Shown here: piece after piece, positions 43,616-52,255 of the stretch
How the letters are laid out: each line of letters begins with the position of its first letter
How positions within the stretch are numbered: position 1 is the stretch's first letter
Source of the DNA: Chelativorans multitrophicus
Lineage (GTDB): Bacteria > Pseudomonadota > Alphaproteobacteria > Rhizobiales > Rhizobiaceae
Direction of reading: 5' to 3'
DNA: 64,000 nucleotides
NCBI RefSeq assembly: GCF_011317445.1
Contig: NZ_JAAAPL010000006.1
Span: forward strand, 1 to 64,000
Notes under the pieces: model-generated
Seen by the model: only the letters and a program-made list of their open reading frames with translations
Database searches by the model: none
What the model was told of the DNA's origin: nothing
Position numbers and translations under genes: made by a program

Positions 43616-44597
43616 ATCGATCGCCGCCAGGGACCAGGTCATCCGCCTTGTGGAGTGGGTCGGCGCCATGAAGCAGCAGGGCACGGCGCGGAAGGCGCGC
43701 AGGCAGAACCCGATCGTTCCGGCCGATAACATTGCCGGGCGCGCGATGGTGCTCGTCATTGCCATCATGACGTTTCTTTCCTGCTTGACGCTCGGCGCGG
43801 TCACGCTCGTGCGTGACACGGCGGCCACCTGGCAGACGCAGATCGCCCGCGAAGCAACCGTCCAGATCAAGCCCGCCGAGGGGCTGGATATGGAGGCCGC
43901 TCTGGCGGATGCGCAGCGCATCGTCACCCGCTATCGCGGCGTGCAAAGCGCGACCATCGTCGATCGCCAGGCCACGGCCCGGCTGCTCGAACCGTGGCTT
44001 GGGCCAGGTCTCGATATCGAAGAGTTGCCGGTGCCGCGACTCATCATCGTCACGATCGATCCAGCCGAGCGGCCGGATTTCGCGGCGATGCGGGCGGAGT
44101 TGCAGCAAGCCGTACCCAGCGCCGTGCTCGATGACCATCGCACCTGGGTTGATCGGCTGGTGGCAATGGCGACAACAACCGTCACCATCGGCATCGGCGT
44201 TCTGGCGCTTATGCTTTCGGCCACCGCGCTAACCGTGATTTTTGCCACCCGCGGTGCCATGGCCGGCAACGGCCATGTGATTGAGGTGCTGCATTTCGTG
44301 GGCGCGGAAGCAAATTTCATCGCCCGCGAGTTTCGCCGGCATTTCCTGCTCGCCGGGATGCGCGGGGCCGCCGCCGGCGGCCTGGCGGCCGTTATCGTTT
44401 TCGTTGTGTTCTCCTGGTGGTCCTCGCACAATGTAGCCACTCCGGAAGGCGATCAGGCGGCAGCGCTATTCGGAAATTTTTCAATCGGCATGTCAGGCTA
44501 TCTAGGCGTCGGCCTCGTGGTGATTTTGATTGCAGCTCTTACCGCCGCTACTTCGCATATTACGGTCATCAGCTATCTCCGGCATATTGAGACATGA
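43608..44597 (+). CDS. ftsX: Cell division protein FtsX
   Basis: A 329-residue membrane protein with a cytoplasmic basic N-terminus, a first helix at about 45-68 (AMVLVIAIMTFLSCLTLGAV), a periplasmic domain of about 110 residues, and three further helices in the C-terminal half. The short segment 'VIEVLHFVGAEANFIAREFRRHF' is the conserved FtsX cytoplasmic loop. It partners FtsE, and its stop overlaps the next start (ATGA). Confidence 0.92.
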   Translation: MIRSIAARDQVIRLVEWVGAMKQQGTARKARRQNPIVPADNIAGRAMVLVIAIMTFLSCLTLGAVTLVRDTAATWQTQIAREATVQIKPAEGLDMEAALADAQRIVTRYRGVQSATIVDRQATARLLEPWLGPGLDIEELPVPRLIIVTIDPAERPDFAAMRAELQQAVPSAVLDDHRTWVDRLVAMATTTVTIGIGVLALMLSATALTVIFATRGAMAGNGHVIEVLHFVGAEANFIAREFRRHFLLAGMRGAAAGGLAAVIVFVVFSWWSSHNVATPEGDQAAALFGNFSIGMSGYLGVGLVVILIAALTAATSHITVISYLRHIET

Positions 44598-45397
44598 CCT
44601 CAAAGCATCAATTTTCACGGCTCGAAACTTCGGTTAACGCATTGTGCTCGCGAACAGTTCGCCGCGACTCGCCGTCGCCGCAATTGCCGGTTAATTGTAA
44701 GGCAATGACGGGAATTGCGAGTACGTCGGTGGAGAGTGGCTTGCGCCGCCCGCGTCGTATGTGGGTGGGAGTGCGGAGCGCGGCCGCGACTATTTTCCTG
44801 TTTTTTGTCCTTTATGTCGCCGGCTTCGGAATCTTTGCAGATCATGTTGTGCGCCTGCGTGCGCCGGCGGAACTCAATCCGGCCGACGGGATCGTGGTGC
44901 TTACGGGAGGCCAATCGCGCATTGATACCGGCATGGACCTGCTCAAAGCCGGAAAGGCCAAACGGCTGCTCATCAGCGGCGTCAATCCCGTTGCGCGCGT
45001 GGACGATCTGAGGCTTGCCACGGGCGGCGACCGGGCGCTTTTCAACTGTTGTGTGGATATCGACCGGGCTGCACTCAATACGGTTGGCAATGCCCAGGAA
45101 AGCGCAAAATGGGTGAGCGCGAATACCTATGGCAGCATCATCGTCGTCACCAATAATTACCACATGCCGCGCAGCCTTCTGGAAATGCGCCGCATCCTGC
45201 CAAACGCGGATCTGCAGCCCTATCCTGTAGTCAACACACCGCTTGACGATGGCGCCTGGATCAGCAATCCCGACGCGCTGAGGGTTCTTCTGATCGAGTA
45301 CACCAAATATATCGCGGCCCTTGCCCGAGGCCTGTTTCCCGCAGAAAAAGGCGAAACGCTTTCAGCGCCTCCAAGCACCACCGTCGCGCACAAATAA
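44594..45397 (+). CDS. YdcF/SanA-like DUF218 membrane protein
   Basis: A 267-residue protein. A cytoplasmic N-terminus of about 55 residues precedes one membrane helix (AATIFLFFVLYVAGFGIFA). The DUF218 domain has 'DGIVVLTGGQSRIDTGMDLL', 'GKAKRLLISGVNP', 'NTVGNAQESAKWV' and 'SIIVVTNNYHMPRSLLEMRR', all conserved in the family. YdcF/SanA/ElyC proteins act in envelope biogenesis. ATGA coupling to ftsX places it in the ftsEX operon. Confidence 0.88.
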   Translation: MTSKHQFSRLETSVNALCSRTVRRDSPSPQLPVNCKAMTGIASTSVESGLRRPRRMWVGVRSAAATIFLFFVLYVAGFGIFADHVVRLRAPAELNPADGIVVLTGGQSRIDTGMDLLKAGKAKRLLISGVNPVARVDDLRLATGGDRALFNCCVDIDRAALNTVGNAQESAKWVSANTYGSIIVVTNNYHMPRSLLEMRRILPNADLQPYPVVNTPLDDGAWISNPDALRVLLIEYTKYIAALARGLFPAEKGETLSAPPSTTVAHK

Positions 45398-45442
45398 ACT
45401 TCCGCTCTTTACATCGGGCCCGCTTGCGGTAACCAACAGCTG

Positions 45443-46285
45443 ATGGTGGCGCCTCGCGCCTTTCGATCGGGTTCCCGCATGCTCTTCCTCCGCTCGCTGT
45501 TTTTCAACATTGCCCTGTATCTGAATACCGTGATCCAGATGCTTCTCTGGGCTCCGATCTATTTCCTGTTGCCGCGGAAAAGTGCCTGGTTCGTGCCGAA
45601 ATTCTGGGCAGCCTCCTGTTTGTGGCTCCATAAGGTGTGTGCGGGCGCAAGGGCGGAAATCTCCGGCCTCGAAAATCTTCCCGAAGGCTCGTGCATTATT
45701 GCTCCGAAGCACCAGTCATTCTGGGACACGATCGCCTTTCTGCCCTGGATCCCCGACGCAGTTTACATCCTGAAGCGGGAACTCATGTGGATCCCGCTTT
45801 TCGGCTGGTATGTGGCAAAGATGCGCATGATCCCTATCGATCGCGGGAGCCGCTCGAAGGCTCTGAAACAGGCGGTGAAGATTGGCCGCGAGCGAATGCG
45901 GGAAAACCGGCAGCTCATCATCTATCCTGAGGGAACGCGCAGGCCGCCGGGCGCGGAGCCTGCTTACAAATACGGCATCGTCGAGCTCTACACTCAGCTC
46001 CAAGTGCCCGTCGTGCCGGTTGCACATGTTGCTGGCCTTTATTGGCCGCGACGGAAATTCATGCGTTATCCCGGCGTGATCCGCGCCCGATTTTTGCCTC
46101 CCATCGAGCCGGGGCTCCCACGGGAGGAATTCCTGCGGCGCCTGATCGGGGAAACCGAGGCAGCTTGCGATGAGCTGCTCCTGGACGCGGCGCGTAGCCC
46201 TGGCTCCCCACCACTCCCGCCGACCGCTGTTGCGCGTATCGAGCAGCTGAATAGAGAGGCTTCGGCTTCAAAGGAGCAAACGTGA
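45443..46285 (+). CDS. plsC: 1-acyl-sn-glycerol-3-phosphate acyltransferase
   Basis: A 280-residue LPLAT-fold acyltransferase. The catalytic HX4D motif is H90-D95 (KHQSFWDT), followed by the substrate motif YPEGTR and 'VPVVPVAHVAGLYW'. One N-terminal membrane helix (LFFNIALYLNTVIQMLLWAPIYF). It would convert lysophosphatidate to phosphatidate in the inner membrane. An ATG at 45479 (MLFLRSLFF) is an equally plausible start; neither has a strong ribosome site. Confidence 0.9.
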   Translation: MVAPRAFRSGSRMLFLRSLFFNIALYLNTVIQMLLWAPIYFLLPRKSAWFVPKFWAASCLWLHKVCAGARAEISGLENLPEGSCIIAPKHQSFWDTIAFLPWIPDAVYILKRELMWIPLFGWYVAKMRMIPIDRGSRSKALKQAVKIGRERMRENRQLIIYPEGTRRPPGAEPAYKYGIVELYTQLQVPVVPVAHVAGLYWPRRKFMRYPGVIRARFLPPIEPGLPREEFLRRLIGETEAACDELLLDAARSPGSPPLPPTAVARIEQLNREASASKEQT

Positions 46286-46308
46286 AATTTACGGAAGGCA
46301 TCCAGTCG

Positions 46309-46842
46309 CTATAGGCCTTTTGCTGGCTCGGCAATCCCGGCTGCCACAGCTTCCAGCCAGTGATCGCGCAGTCCAAGCGCCCGTAGGTGCTCGACGGTAT
46401 TGATCACATATTCCTCGTTGCGGCCCGATTGGCCGACCGCGCCCGAGACTCTCCGGGCCGCCTCCGACGGCTCCATTCTCCCCGCATATTGCGGGTGAGA
46501 GCGATCGACCACGTAGGCCAGAGCGTTCACGGTCGCCCCGCTCTCCAACCGGACGGGCAGGCGGCGCTCAAGATAGACATTCGTCACCAGCTCCCGTTCC
46601 CGCAGATAAGCGATGACTTCGCCGGCGAGTTCGCCGGGGACGAGGAAAGCGAGCCCGAGGCAGGAGCCGCCGCGGTCAAGCCCAAGCACGAGGCCTGGCC
46701 GGTCCGGCGTGCCCCGATGCACATGGGAATGGACGCACAATGCACGGCGATAGCCGAATAGACGGGCCTTTCGCGTCTCTACATGAGCAAAACCTGGCCG
46801 CCACATCAAAGAGCCGTAGCCAAAGACCCAAAAATCGTCCAT
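46309..46842 (-). CDS. Gamma-glutamylcyclotransferase (ChaC-like)
   Basis: A 177-residue protein with the N-terminal FGYGSLMWRPGF motif (substrate-binding GYGSL), 'GYRRALCVHSHVHRGT' and a catalytic Glu probably in GRNEEYV. ChaC-type enzymes cleave gamma-glutamyl peptides such as glutathione to 5-oxoproline. The start at 46842 (MDDFWVFGYG) fits the family; a longer frame overlaps the divergent gene's 5' end. It converges with plsC. Confidence 0.9.
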   Translation of the reverse strand: MDDFWVFGYGSLMWRPGFAHVETRKARLFGYRRALCVHSHVHRGTPDRPGLVLGLDRGGSCLGLAFLVPGELAGEVIAYLRERELVTNVYLERRLPVRLESGATVNALAYVVDRSHPQYAGRMEPSEAARRVSGAVGQSGRNEEYVINTVEHLRALGLRDHWLEAVAAGIAEPAKGL

Positions 46843-46903
46843 TTCGCAATCTTTGCCCTGCTTCGGTAGGGAGAATGCTGATTCGGGTAACGGGAGCAAC
46901 GCC

Positions 46904-47881
46904 ATGGCGTCAAGCACGAGCTCACGTTTCGGCCGGCGCATCGGGTGGCTTGCCGCCGCGGTTGTCGTTGTCTGCACCGCCTATACGGCAAGCTGGTTCT
47001 ATGCGGCAGGCGCGCTGGAAACTCGCGTGGCGGCGACGCTCGCCGGCCTCAATGGGGGCGGCGTGCGCGCATTTTGCGAGGAGCCCGAGGCGGCCGGCTT
47101 TCCATTCCGCATTGGTTTGCACTGTAAGAGCGTCTTTTACGAGAATGTCGGAGACGGCGTTTCCATCCGGGCAGGTCGGCTGCATTCCACCGCCAATGTT
47201 TACCAGCCGTTCCGGGTTCTGAGCGAGCTGGATGGGCCGGCGAAGATCATCCTTCCCTTCACGGTGCCTCTTGAGGCGCGATGGAAGTCACTTCTGGGCA
47301 GCCTGCGCTTGTCCCGTCCTTTGCCTGAAAGGCTTTCCTTCGAAGGCGTAGATGTGGAAATCGCGGAGGATGAGAATCAAAAGCCGCTCCTGAGCCTGGG
47401 TGACATCCAATTTCATGCGCGGCAAAGGCAGATGGACCTCGAGGCGGCCGTAAGCTTCAGGAACCTCGCCGCTGGCGCGGAAATCGCGCCCAGCCTGCCA
47501 CCGCTGGAAGGGCGGGCTCTCCTGCTGGTGAAAGATGGCGTCTCCCTGGCCGAAAGCCGCCTTCAGAGCCTGCGCGGGAAGTCGGCTACTATTGAGGAAA
47601 TGGTTGTTGGCGTCGTGGGGCAAGCGGCTGGATTCTCCGCATCAGGCCCCGTTTCAGTCGGCAATGACGGATTGGTCGACGCCGAGCTTGCCGTCAGGAT
47701 CGATGATCCCGCCGCGGTTGCGGATATCATGGCGCGCAATTTTCCTGACGAGCGGGAACAGATCATGGCGGCGGCCGGCATGCTCAAGGGGCTCGGCAAT
47801 ACGCCGCTTCAGATCCGTGTCGTGCGGGGCAGGGCCTTCCTTGGCTTTATACCGCTCGGCCAGATTCCCCCTGTCGAGTGA
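46904..47881 (+). CDS. DUF2125 domain protein
   Basis: A 325-residue protein with an N-terminal membrane anchor (IGWLAAAVVVVCTAYTASWFY) and a periplasmic DUF2125 domain, rich in beta strands such as FPFRIGLHCKSV, ARKSLL-like segments and GFIPLGQIPPV at the end. 'FCEEPEAAGFPFRI' and 'YQPFRVLSELDGP' are typical. DUF2125 proteins are conserved in alphaproteobacteria; the function is unknown. The start at 46904 has GGGAG upstream. Confidence 0.85.
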   Translation: MASSTSSRFGRRIGWLAAAVVVVCTAYTASWFYAAGALETRVAATLAGLNGGGVRAFCEEPEAAGFPFRIGLHCKSVFYENVGDGVSIRAGRLHSTANVYQPFRVLSELDGPAKIILPFTVPLEARWKSLLGSLRLSRPLPERLSFEGVDVEIAEDENQKPLLSLGDIQFHARQRQMDLEAAVSFRNLAAGAEIAPSLPPLEGRALLLVKDGVSLAESRLQSLRGKSATIEEMVVGVVGQAAGFSASGPVSVGNDGLVDAELAVRIDDPAAVADIMARNFPDEREQIMAAAGMLKGLGNTPLQIRVVRGRAFLGFIPLGQIPPVE

Positions 47882-47909
47882 GAACCTGCGTTCAGGAACT
47901 ATGATTAAT

Positions 47910-47957
47910 GCGCCGTGCGTCCTCAGACGCACAATGGACGCTGTAAACTATTGGAAC
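47910..47957. repeat. Rhizobiales-type intergenic hairpin repeat, copy B
   Basis: It starts GCGCCGTGCGTCCTCAGACG and ends GCTGTAAACTATTGGAAC. GTGCGTC and GACGCAC form a 7-bp stem around CTCA. It sits between the convergent DUF2125 and tyrC genes, where it could also act as a terminator, and matches copy A at 42364-42413. Confidence 0.6.
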
Positions 47958-48916
47958 TAGGAATCGCGCTTTCCGCGAGCCGGTGCGCTGGGCGGATGTG
48001 CGACCACCTGACGACCGAAATCCGGTGCGTCCACTTCCTGGCCCGCTTCAATAATCGAGCGCCTGATGGTGCGGGTGCGGGTAAAAAGATCGAAAAGCTT
48101 GTCGCCGTCGCCCCAGCGGACCGCCCTTTGCAATGCGGAGAGGTCCTCGGAGAACCGGGCCAGCATCTCCAGGATCGCATCCTTGTTGTGCAGGCATACA
48201 TCGCGCCACATGGTCGGATCGGAAGCCGCAAGGCGCGTAAAATCGCGGAAACCCGAGGCTGAATACTTGATGACTTCCGACTTCGTCACCGTCTCCAGGT
48301 CATCCGCCGTGCCTACGATGTTGTAGGCGATGATGTGAGGAAGGTGCGAAACGATGGCGAGCACCAGGTCGTGGTGCTGCGCGTCCATGACGTCGACCTT
48401 GGAGCCACAGCGCTCCCAAAATTGCGTCAGGCGGGACAGCGCGTTCTCGTCCGTATCCGCAAACGGGGTAAGAATGCACCAGCGGCCCTCGAACAGCTCT
48501 GCAAATCCCGCATCCGGCCCGGAATGCTCCGTCCCCGCAATCGGATGACCGGGGATGAAATGCACAAAGTCGGGCAGGGCCGGTTTCATCTGCTCGATGA
48601 CCGACTGCTTGGTCGAGCCTACATCGGTGACGATTGCGCCCGGCTTCAGCGCGCCGGCAATCTCCCGCGCAACACTGCCCGATGCGCCCACAGGCACCGA
48701 CACGATCACCAGATCAGCGTCTGCCACCGCGTCGGCGGCTTTGGCGAAATATTCGTCGCCGAGACCGAGATCGCGGGCCCTGGCCAATGTTTCCGCGCGC
48801 CTTGTGGCGATCGCAATCGTTTTAGCCAGGCCTTCCCGGCGGATCACGCGCGCGATCGAGGAACCTATAAGGCCGATGCCGATGAGCGCGATCTTATTAA
48901 AGAGGGGATCGGCCAC
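47957..48916 (-). CDS. tyrC: Prephenate/arogenate dehydrogenase
   Basis: A 319-residue NAD(P)-dependent dehydrogenase of tyrosine synthesis. The Rossmann motif IGIGLIGSS is at residues 12-20, followed by 'VIVSVPVGASGSVAREI', 'DVGSTKQSVIEQM' and the substrate region 'FIPGHPIAGTEHSGPDAGFAELFEGRWCILTP', given in pieces. Rhizobial homologues often act as cyclohexadienyl (TyrC) dehydrogenases. It lies 3 bases after hisC on the same strand. Confidence 0.92.
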   Translation of the reverse strand: MADPLFNKIALIGIGLIGSSIARVIRREGLAKTIAIATRRAETLARARDLGLGDEYFAKAADAVADADLVIVSVPVGASGSVAREIAGALKPGAIVTDVGSTKQSVIEQMKPALPDFVHFIPGHPIAGTEHSGPDAGFAELFEGRWCILTPFADTDENALSRLTQFWERCGSKVDVMDAQHHDLVLAIVSHLPHIIAYNIVGTADDLETVTKSEVIKYSASGFRDFTRLAASDPTMWRDVCLHNKDAILEMLARFSEDLSALQRAVRWGDGDKLFDLFTRTRTIRRSIIEAGQEVDAPDFGRQVVAHPPSAPARGKRDS

Positions 48917-48919
48917 GAT

Positions 48920-50020
48920 TTACCTTTCCAAGAACTCGGCCAATGCGGCAATCACGCCGCGATTGGCTTCTTCGGTGCCGACCGTGAGGCGAAGCGCGTG
49001 GGGAAAGCCGTAGCCGGTGACGCGCCGCAAAATATAGCCGCGGGCCGTCAGGAAGGCGTCCGCCTCTTCGGCGGTCTTGCTGCCATTTTCCGGAAAGTGG
49101 ATGAGCAAGAAATTCGCAACGCTGGGCGTCACTCGAAGCCCGAGTTTCTCCAACTCCTGCGCCAGCCATGTGCGCCAGGTCTCGTTATGTTCCACGGCCC
49201 GCTCCACATGCGCCTTGTCATGCGTTGCAGCCGTGCCGGCTTCGATGGCAATGGCGTTGACGTTGAAGGGTCCGCGCACGCGATTCACCGCATCCACCAC
49301 ATGGATCGGCGCGTACATCCAACCAATGCGAAGACCGGCAAGGCCGTGGATCTTCGAGAAAGTGCGGGTCATGACCACATTGTCATTGGACGAGACAAGC
49401 TCGACCCCAGCCTCATAGTCATTGCGGCGCACATATTCGGCGTAGGCAGCATCCAGAACGAGCAGCACCTTGCGCGGCAGTCCGGAGCGCAGGCGCTTCA
49501 CCTCTTCCATCGGCAGATATGTACCGGTCGGATTGTTCGGGTTTGCGAGGAAAACGATTTTCGTGCGCTCGGTAACCGCAGCCAGGATTGCATCGACGTC
49601 GGCGCGCTCATCCTTCTCTCTGGCGACAACAGGCGTGGCCCCCGCCGCGAGGATCTGGATGCGATAGACGAGAAAACCATGCTCAGTGTAGATGCCCTCG
49701 TCACCAGGCATGAGATAGGTCTGCGCCAGCAAGGCGAGAAGTTCGTCCGAGCCATTGGAACAGAGGATGTTAGCCGGGTTGAGCCCATGCGCCTTGGCGA
49801 TCGCGTCGCGCAGCTTCGAAGCAGAGCCGTCGGGGTAGATCTCCAGATGCTGGCTCGCCTCCCGCACTGCTTCCAGAGCCGCGGGGGAGGGGCCGAGCGG
49901 CGTCTCGTTGGACGAGAGCTTCCAAATCTTCTCCACGCCGGGAGCGCTTTCGCGGCCGGGCACATAGGCCGCAATGTTCTTGATACCGGGCCTGGGCTGT
50001 GGGTGATCGAGCGCAGTCAT
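48920..50020 (-). CDS. hisC: Histidinol-phosphate aminotransferase
   Basis: A 366-residue class II PLP aminotransferase. The Schiff-base lysine is K223 in [17 protein letters not shown], preceded by '[11 protein letters not shown]' (160-170) and '[11 protein letters not shown]'. It carries the HisC/aromatic-transaminase signature and sits in an operon with tyrC, so it may also serve aromatic amino acid synthesis. The interval after 50020 holds the divergent metA promoter. Confidence 0.93.
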
Positions 50021-50067
50021 CGAATGATCCGTGGTTCGAGGCCGCCTGCTTTAGCCTATCAATTCCA

Positions 50068-50096
50068 TTGACGCAAAGGGTTGGCGAGCCTAAATA
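50068..50096 (+). promoter_or_regulatory. Sigma-70-type promoter of metA
   Basis: TTGACG (50068-50073), 17-base spacer, TAAATA (50091-50096). It would start transcription just before the SAM-II aptamer. Confidence 0.75.
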
Positions 50097-50105
50097 GCAG
50101 GCGAA

Positions 50106-50158
50106 CCCGTGGTGATTTGGCCGGTCGGCTTGCAGCCACGTAAAAGAAGTCGCTAAAA
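50106..50158 (+). ncRNA. SAM-II riboswitch aptamer upstream of metA
   Basis: The segment contains CGTGGTGATTTGGCCGGTCG, then CTTGCAGCCACG and AAGTCGCTAAAA, nearly identical to the SAM-II (metA-element) consensus. P1 forms between CGTGG (50109-50113) and CCACG (50136-50140), and the 3' AAGTCGCTAAAA makes the pseudoknot. It senses S-adenosylmethionine and represses methionine synthesis. It lies directly before a terminator and metA. Confidence 0.93.
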
Positions 50159-50182
50159 GGCCGTGGATACCAAGTCCGTTGG

Positions 50183-50214
50183 GACCGGCCGCGATTTCGC
50201 CGCCGGTCTTTTTT
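50183..50214 (+). terminator. Riboswitch-controlled Rho-independent terminator
   Basis: GACCGGC (50183-50189) pairs with GCCGGTC (50202-50208), followed by TTTTTTG. It sits between the aptamer and the metA start. Its 5' arm is also complementary to GGCCGGTC inside the aptamer (50119-50126), so the two structures are mutually exclusive. Confidence 0.85.
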
Positions 50215-50229
50215 GTTTGGAGTTTCACG

Positions 50230-51168
50230 ATGCCGATCAAGATTCCCGATCAGCTGCCTGCCCGCGAGGTGCTTGTGCGCGAGGGCGTCTCCGTCATGGA
50301 TGAAAAGACGGCGCTGCGTCAGGACATTCGTCCGCTGCAGATCGGGCTCTTGAATCTCATGCCGAACAAGATCCGCACCGAGACGCAGTTCGCCCGCCTG
50401 ATCGGGGCCAGCCCGCTCCAGGTGGAACTGACGCTGGTGCGCATCGGCAACCACAAAGCCAAGAACACGCCGGAAGATCACCTCATCACCTTCTACGAAA
50501 CCTGGGAAGAGGTGGCGCCGCGCAAGTTCGACGGCTTTATCGTGACGGGTGCTCCCATCGAGCTTTTGCCTTACGAGGACGTCACCTATTGGAACGAAAT
50601 GACGCGCATTCTCGATTGGACCACTTCCCACGTCCACTCCTCGTTTTTCATCTGCTGGGGCGCGATGGCCGCGGCCTGGCATTTCCACGGCATTCCGAAG
50701 CATACGTTGGATAAAAAGGCGTTTGGGGTGTTCCGGCACCGCAACAATGCTCCCGCCTCTCCCTATCTCGCCGGGTTCTCGGACGATTTGGCGCTTCCAG
50801 TCTCGCGCTGGACGGAGGTGCGCACTGCCGATATTCCCGCTAATTCCGGCTTGGAAATGCTCATGGATTCGGACGAAACCGGCCCATGCCTGCTCGCGGA
50901 AGCCGCCGGGAACCGGCTCTATATGTTCAATCACATCGAGTATGATTCCACATCGCTCAAGGAGGAGTATGACCGGGACGTGGCCGCCGGTGTGCCGATC
51001 GAGGTGCCACATGAATATTACCCGGGCAATGATCCGACGCGGCCGCCGCTCAATCGCTGGCGCTCACACGCACATCTGCTCTTCGGCAACTGGATCAACC
51101 AGGTGTATCAGACCACGCCTTACGATCTGGACAAGATCGGCAGGAACTTGGAGCATGCCCTTTCCTGA
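50230..51168 (+). CDS. metA: Homoserine O-acyltransferase (probably acetyltransferase)
   Basis: A 312-residue MetA-family enzyme of methionine synthesis. The nucleophile is C142 in [10 protein letters not shown]; 'FNHIEYDS' and 'HEYYPGNDP' are conserved MetA text. Residue 111 is Glu ([12 protein letters not shown]); in this family Glu111 goes with acetyl-CoA use and Gly111 with succinyl-CoA, so homoserine O-acetylation is predicted despite the 'succinyltransferase' name. The start at 50230 follows a GGAG-containing leader; the longer frame runs through the terminator. Confidence 0.93.
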   Translation: MPIKIPDQLPAREVLVREGVSVMDEKTALRQDIRPLQIGLLNLMPNKIRTETQFARLIGASPLQVELTLVRIGNHKAKNTPEDHLITFYETWEEVAPRKFDGFIVTGAPIELLPYEDVTYWNEMTRILDWTTSHVHSSFFICWGAMAAAWHFHGIPKHTLDKKAFGVFRHRNNAPASPYLAGFSDDLALPVSRWTEVRTADIPANSGLEMLMDSDETGPCLLAEAAGNRLYMFNHIEYDSTSLKEEYDRDVAAGVPIEVPHEYYPGNDPTRPPLNRWRSHAHLLFGNWINQVYQTTPYDLDKIGRNLEHALS

Positions 51169-51189
51169 CGGGCAACCAGGATAGCCTCA

Positions 51190-52254
51190 TCACCCTAGAA
51201 GCGCCGCTGCATCTTTTGCGAGCTTCAGCGTGAGTTCGCCTGCGGGCATTGCCCTTGCAAGTGGCGCGGCCTGGCCGGCCCACAGTGGCGAGAAGTCGCC
51301 TGTTCCTGCTTCTTCTGCAGCTTTGCGGAGCGGTCCGACGGCAGCCAAGGCAAGGGGGAAGGCTGGCGCTTCGGCGCTGATCGGCCCCACCTCGCGGACG
51401 ATCCGGTTGATCAATCCGCGCGCGGGGCGGCCGGTGAAGACGTTTGTCAGCACGGTGCGGTCTTCCCGTGCTTCAGCCAATGCCTGGCGGTGGAGAGGGC
51501 CGCTCAAGGCTTCCGGGGTTTGAAGATAGGCTGTGCCGATTTGAACGGCTGATGCACCCAGCATGAAGGCGGCGGCAATGCCGCGGCCGTCCGCGATGCC
51601 GCCCGCGGCGATGACCGGTACCGAAACGGCATCCACCACCTGAGGCACGAGCGCCATTGTGCCGGGCTGCGTGTTGATATCGTCCTCCAGGAATATGCCC
51701 CGATGTCCCCCCGCTTCGGCGCCTTGAGCAATAATGGCATGGCAGCCGCGCTCATCCAGCCATCGCGCTTCCGCAACTGTCGTGGCGGAGGCGATTATTC
51801 TGGCGCCGGTGTTGCGCACGCGCTCAAGCAGCGGCTCTTGCGGCAGGCCGAAATGGAAGCTGACGATCTCCGGCCGAAATTCCTCGACGATTTTACAGCT
51901 TTCCTCGTCAAAGGGATTGCGGCCGGCATTCGCCGCTGCGGGAGTGGGATCAAGCTTGAATTCGGCATAATAGGGTTCAAGCCGCTTACGCCAGCCAGCC
52001 TCCCGCATTGGGTCGCGATGAGGCGGCTTATGGCAGAAAAAATTGAGGTTTATGGGCTTGCTCACCCGCTGCCGGATGATGCCGAGTTCGGTTCGGATCT
52101 GCTCCGGCGATAGCATCGCGCAGGGAAGCGACCCCAGCCCGCCCGCTTCAGCAACGGCTATTGCGAGTTCCGAGCCGCCGGAGCCGGCCATAGGGGCCAG
52201 CAGCACCGGCACCTCGATATGAAAAAGGTCGAGAATCCGTCGGTCACGCCACAT
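51190..52254 (-). CDS. Nitronate monooxygenase family flavoenzyme
   Basis: A 354-residue FMN-dependent TIM-barrel enzyme. 'VPVLLAPMAGSGGSELAIAVAEAGGLGSLP' occupies the N-terminus (given in part), followed by 'INLNFFCHKPP', 'IIAQGAEAGGHRGIF' with the likely catalytic His, and 'VPVIAAGGIADGRGIAAAFMLGASAVQIGTAY'-type phosphate binding (about 230-262). It would oxidise alkyl nitronates such as propionate-3-nitronate. The start at 52254 lies 1 base after the methyltransferase stop on the same strand. Confidence 0.9.
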   Translation of the reverse strand: MWRDRRILDLFHIEVPVLLAPMAGSGGSELAIAVAEAGGLGSLPCAMLSPEQIRTELGIIRQRVSKPINLNFFCHKPPHRDPMREAGWRKRLEPYYAEFKLDPTPAAANAGRNPFDEESCKIVEEFRPEIVSFHFGLPQEPLLERVRNTGARIIASATTVAEARWLDERGCHAIIAQGAEAGGHRGIFLEDDINTQPGTMALVPQVVDAVSVPVIAAGGIADGRGIAAAFMLGASAVQIGTAYLQTPEALSGPLHRQALAEAREDRTVLTNVFTGRPARGLINRIVREVGPISAEAPAFPLALAAVGPLRKAAEEAGTGDFSPLWAGQAAPLARAMPAGELTLKLAKDAAALLG

Positions 52255-52255
52255 G

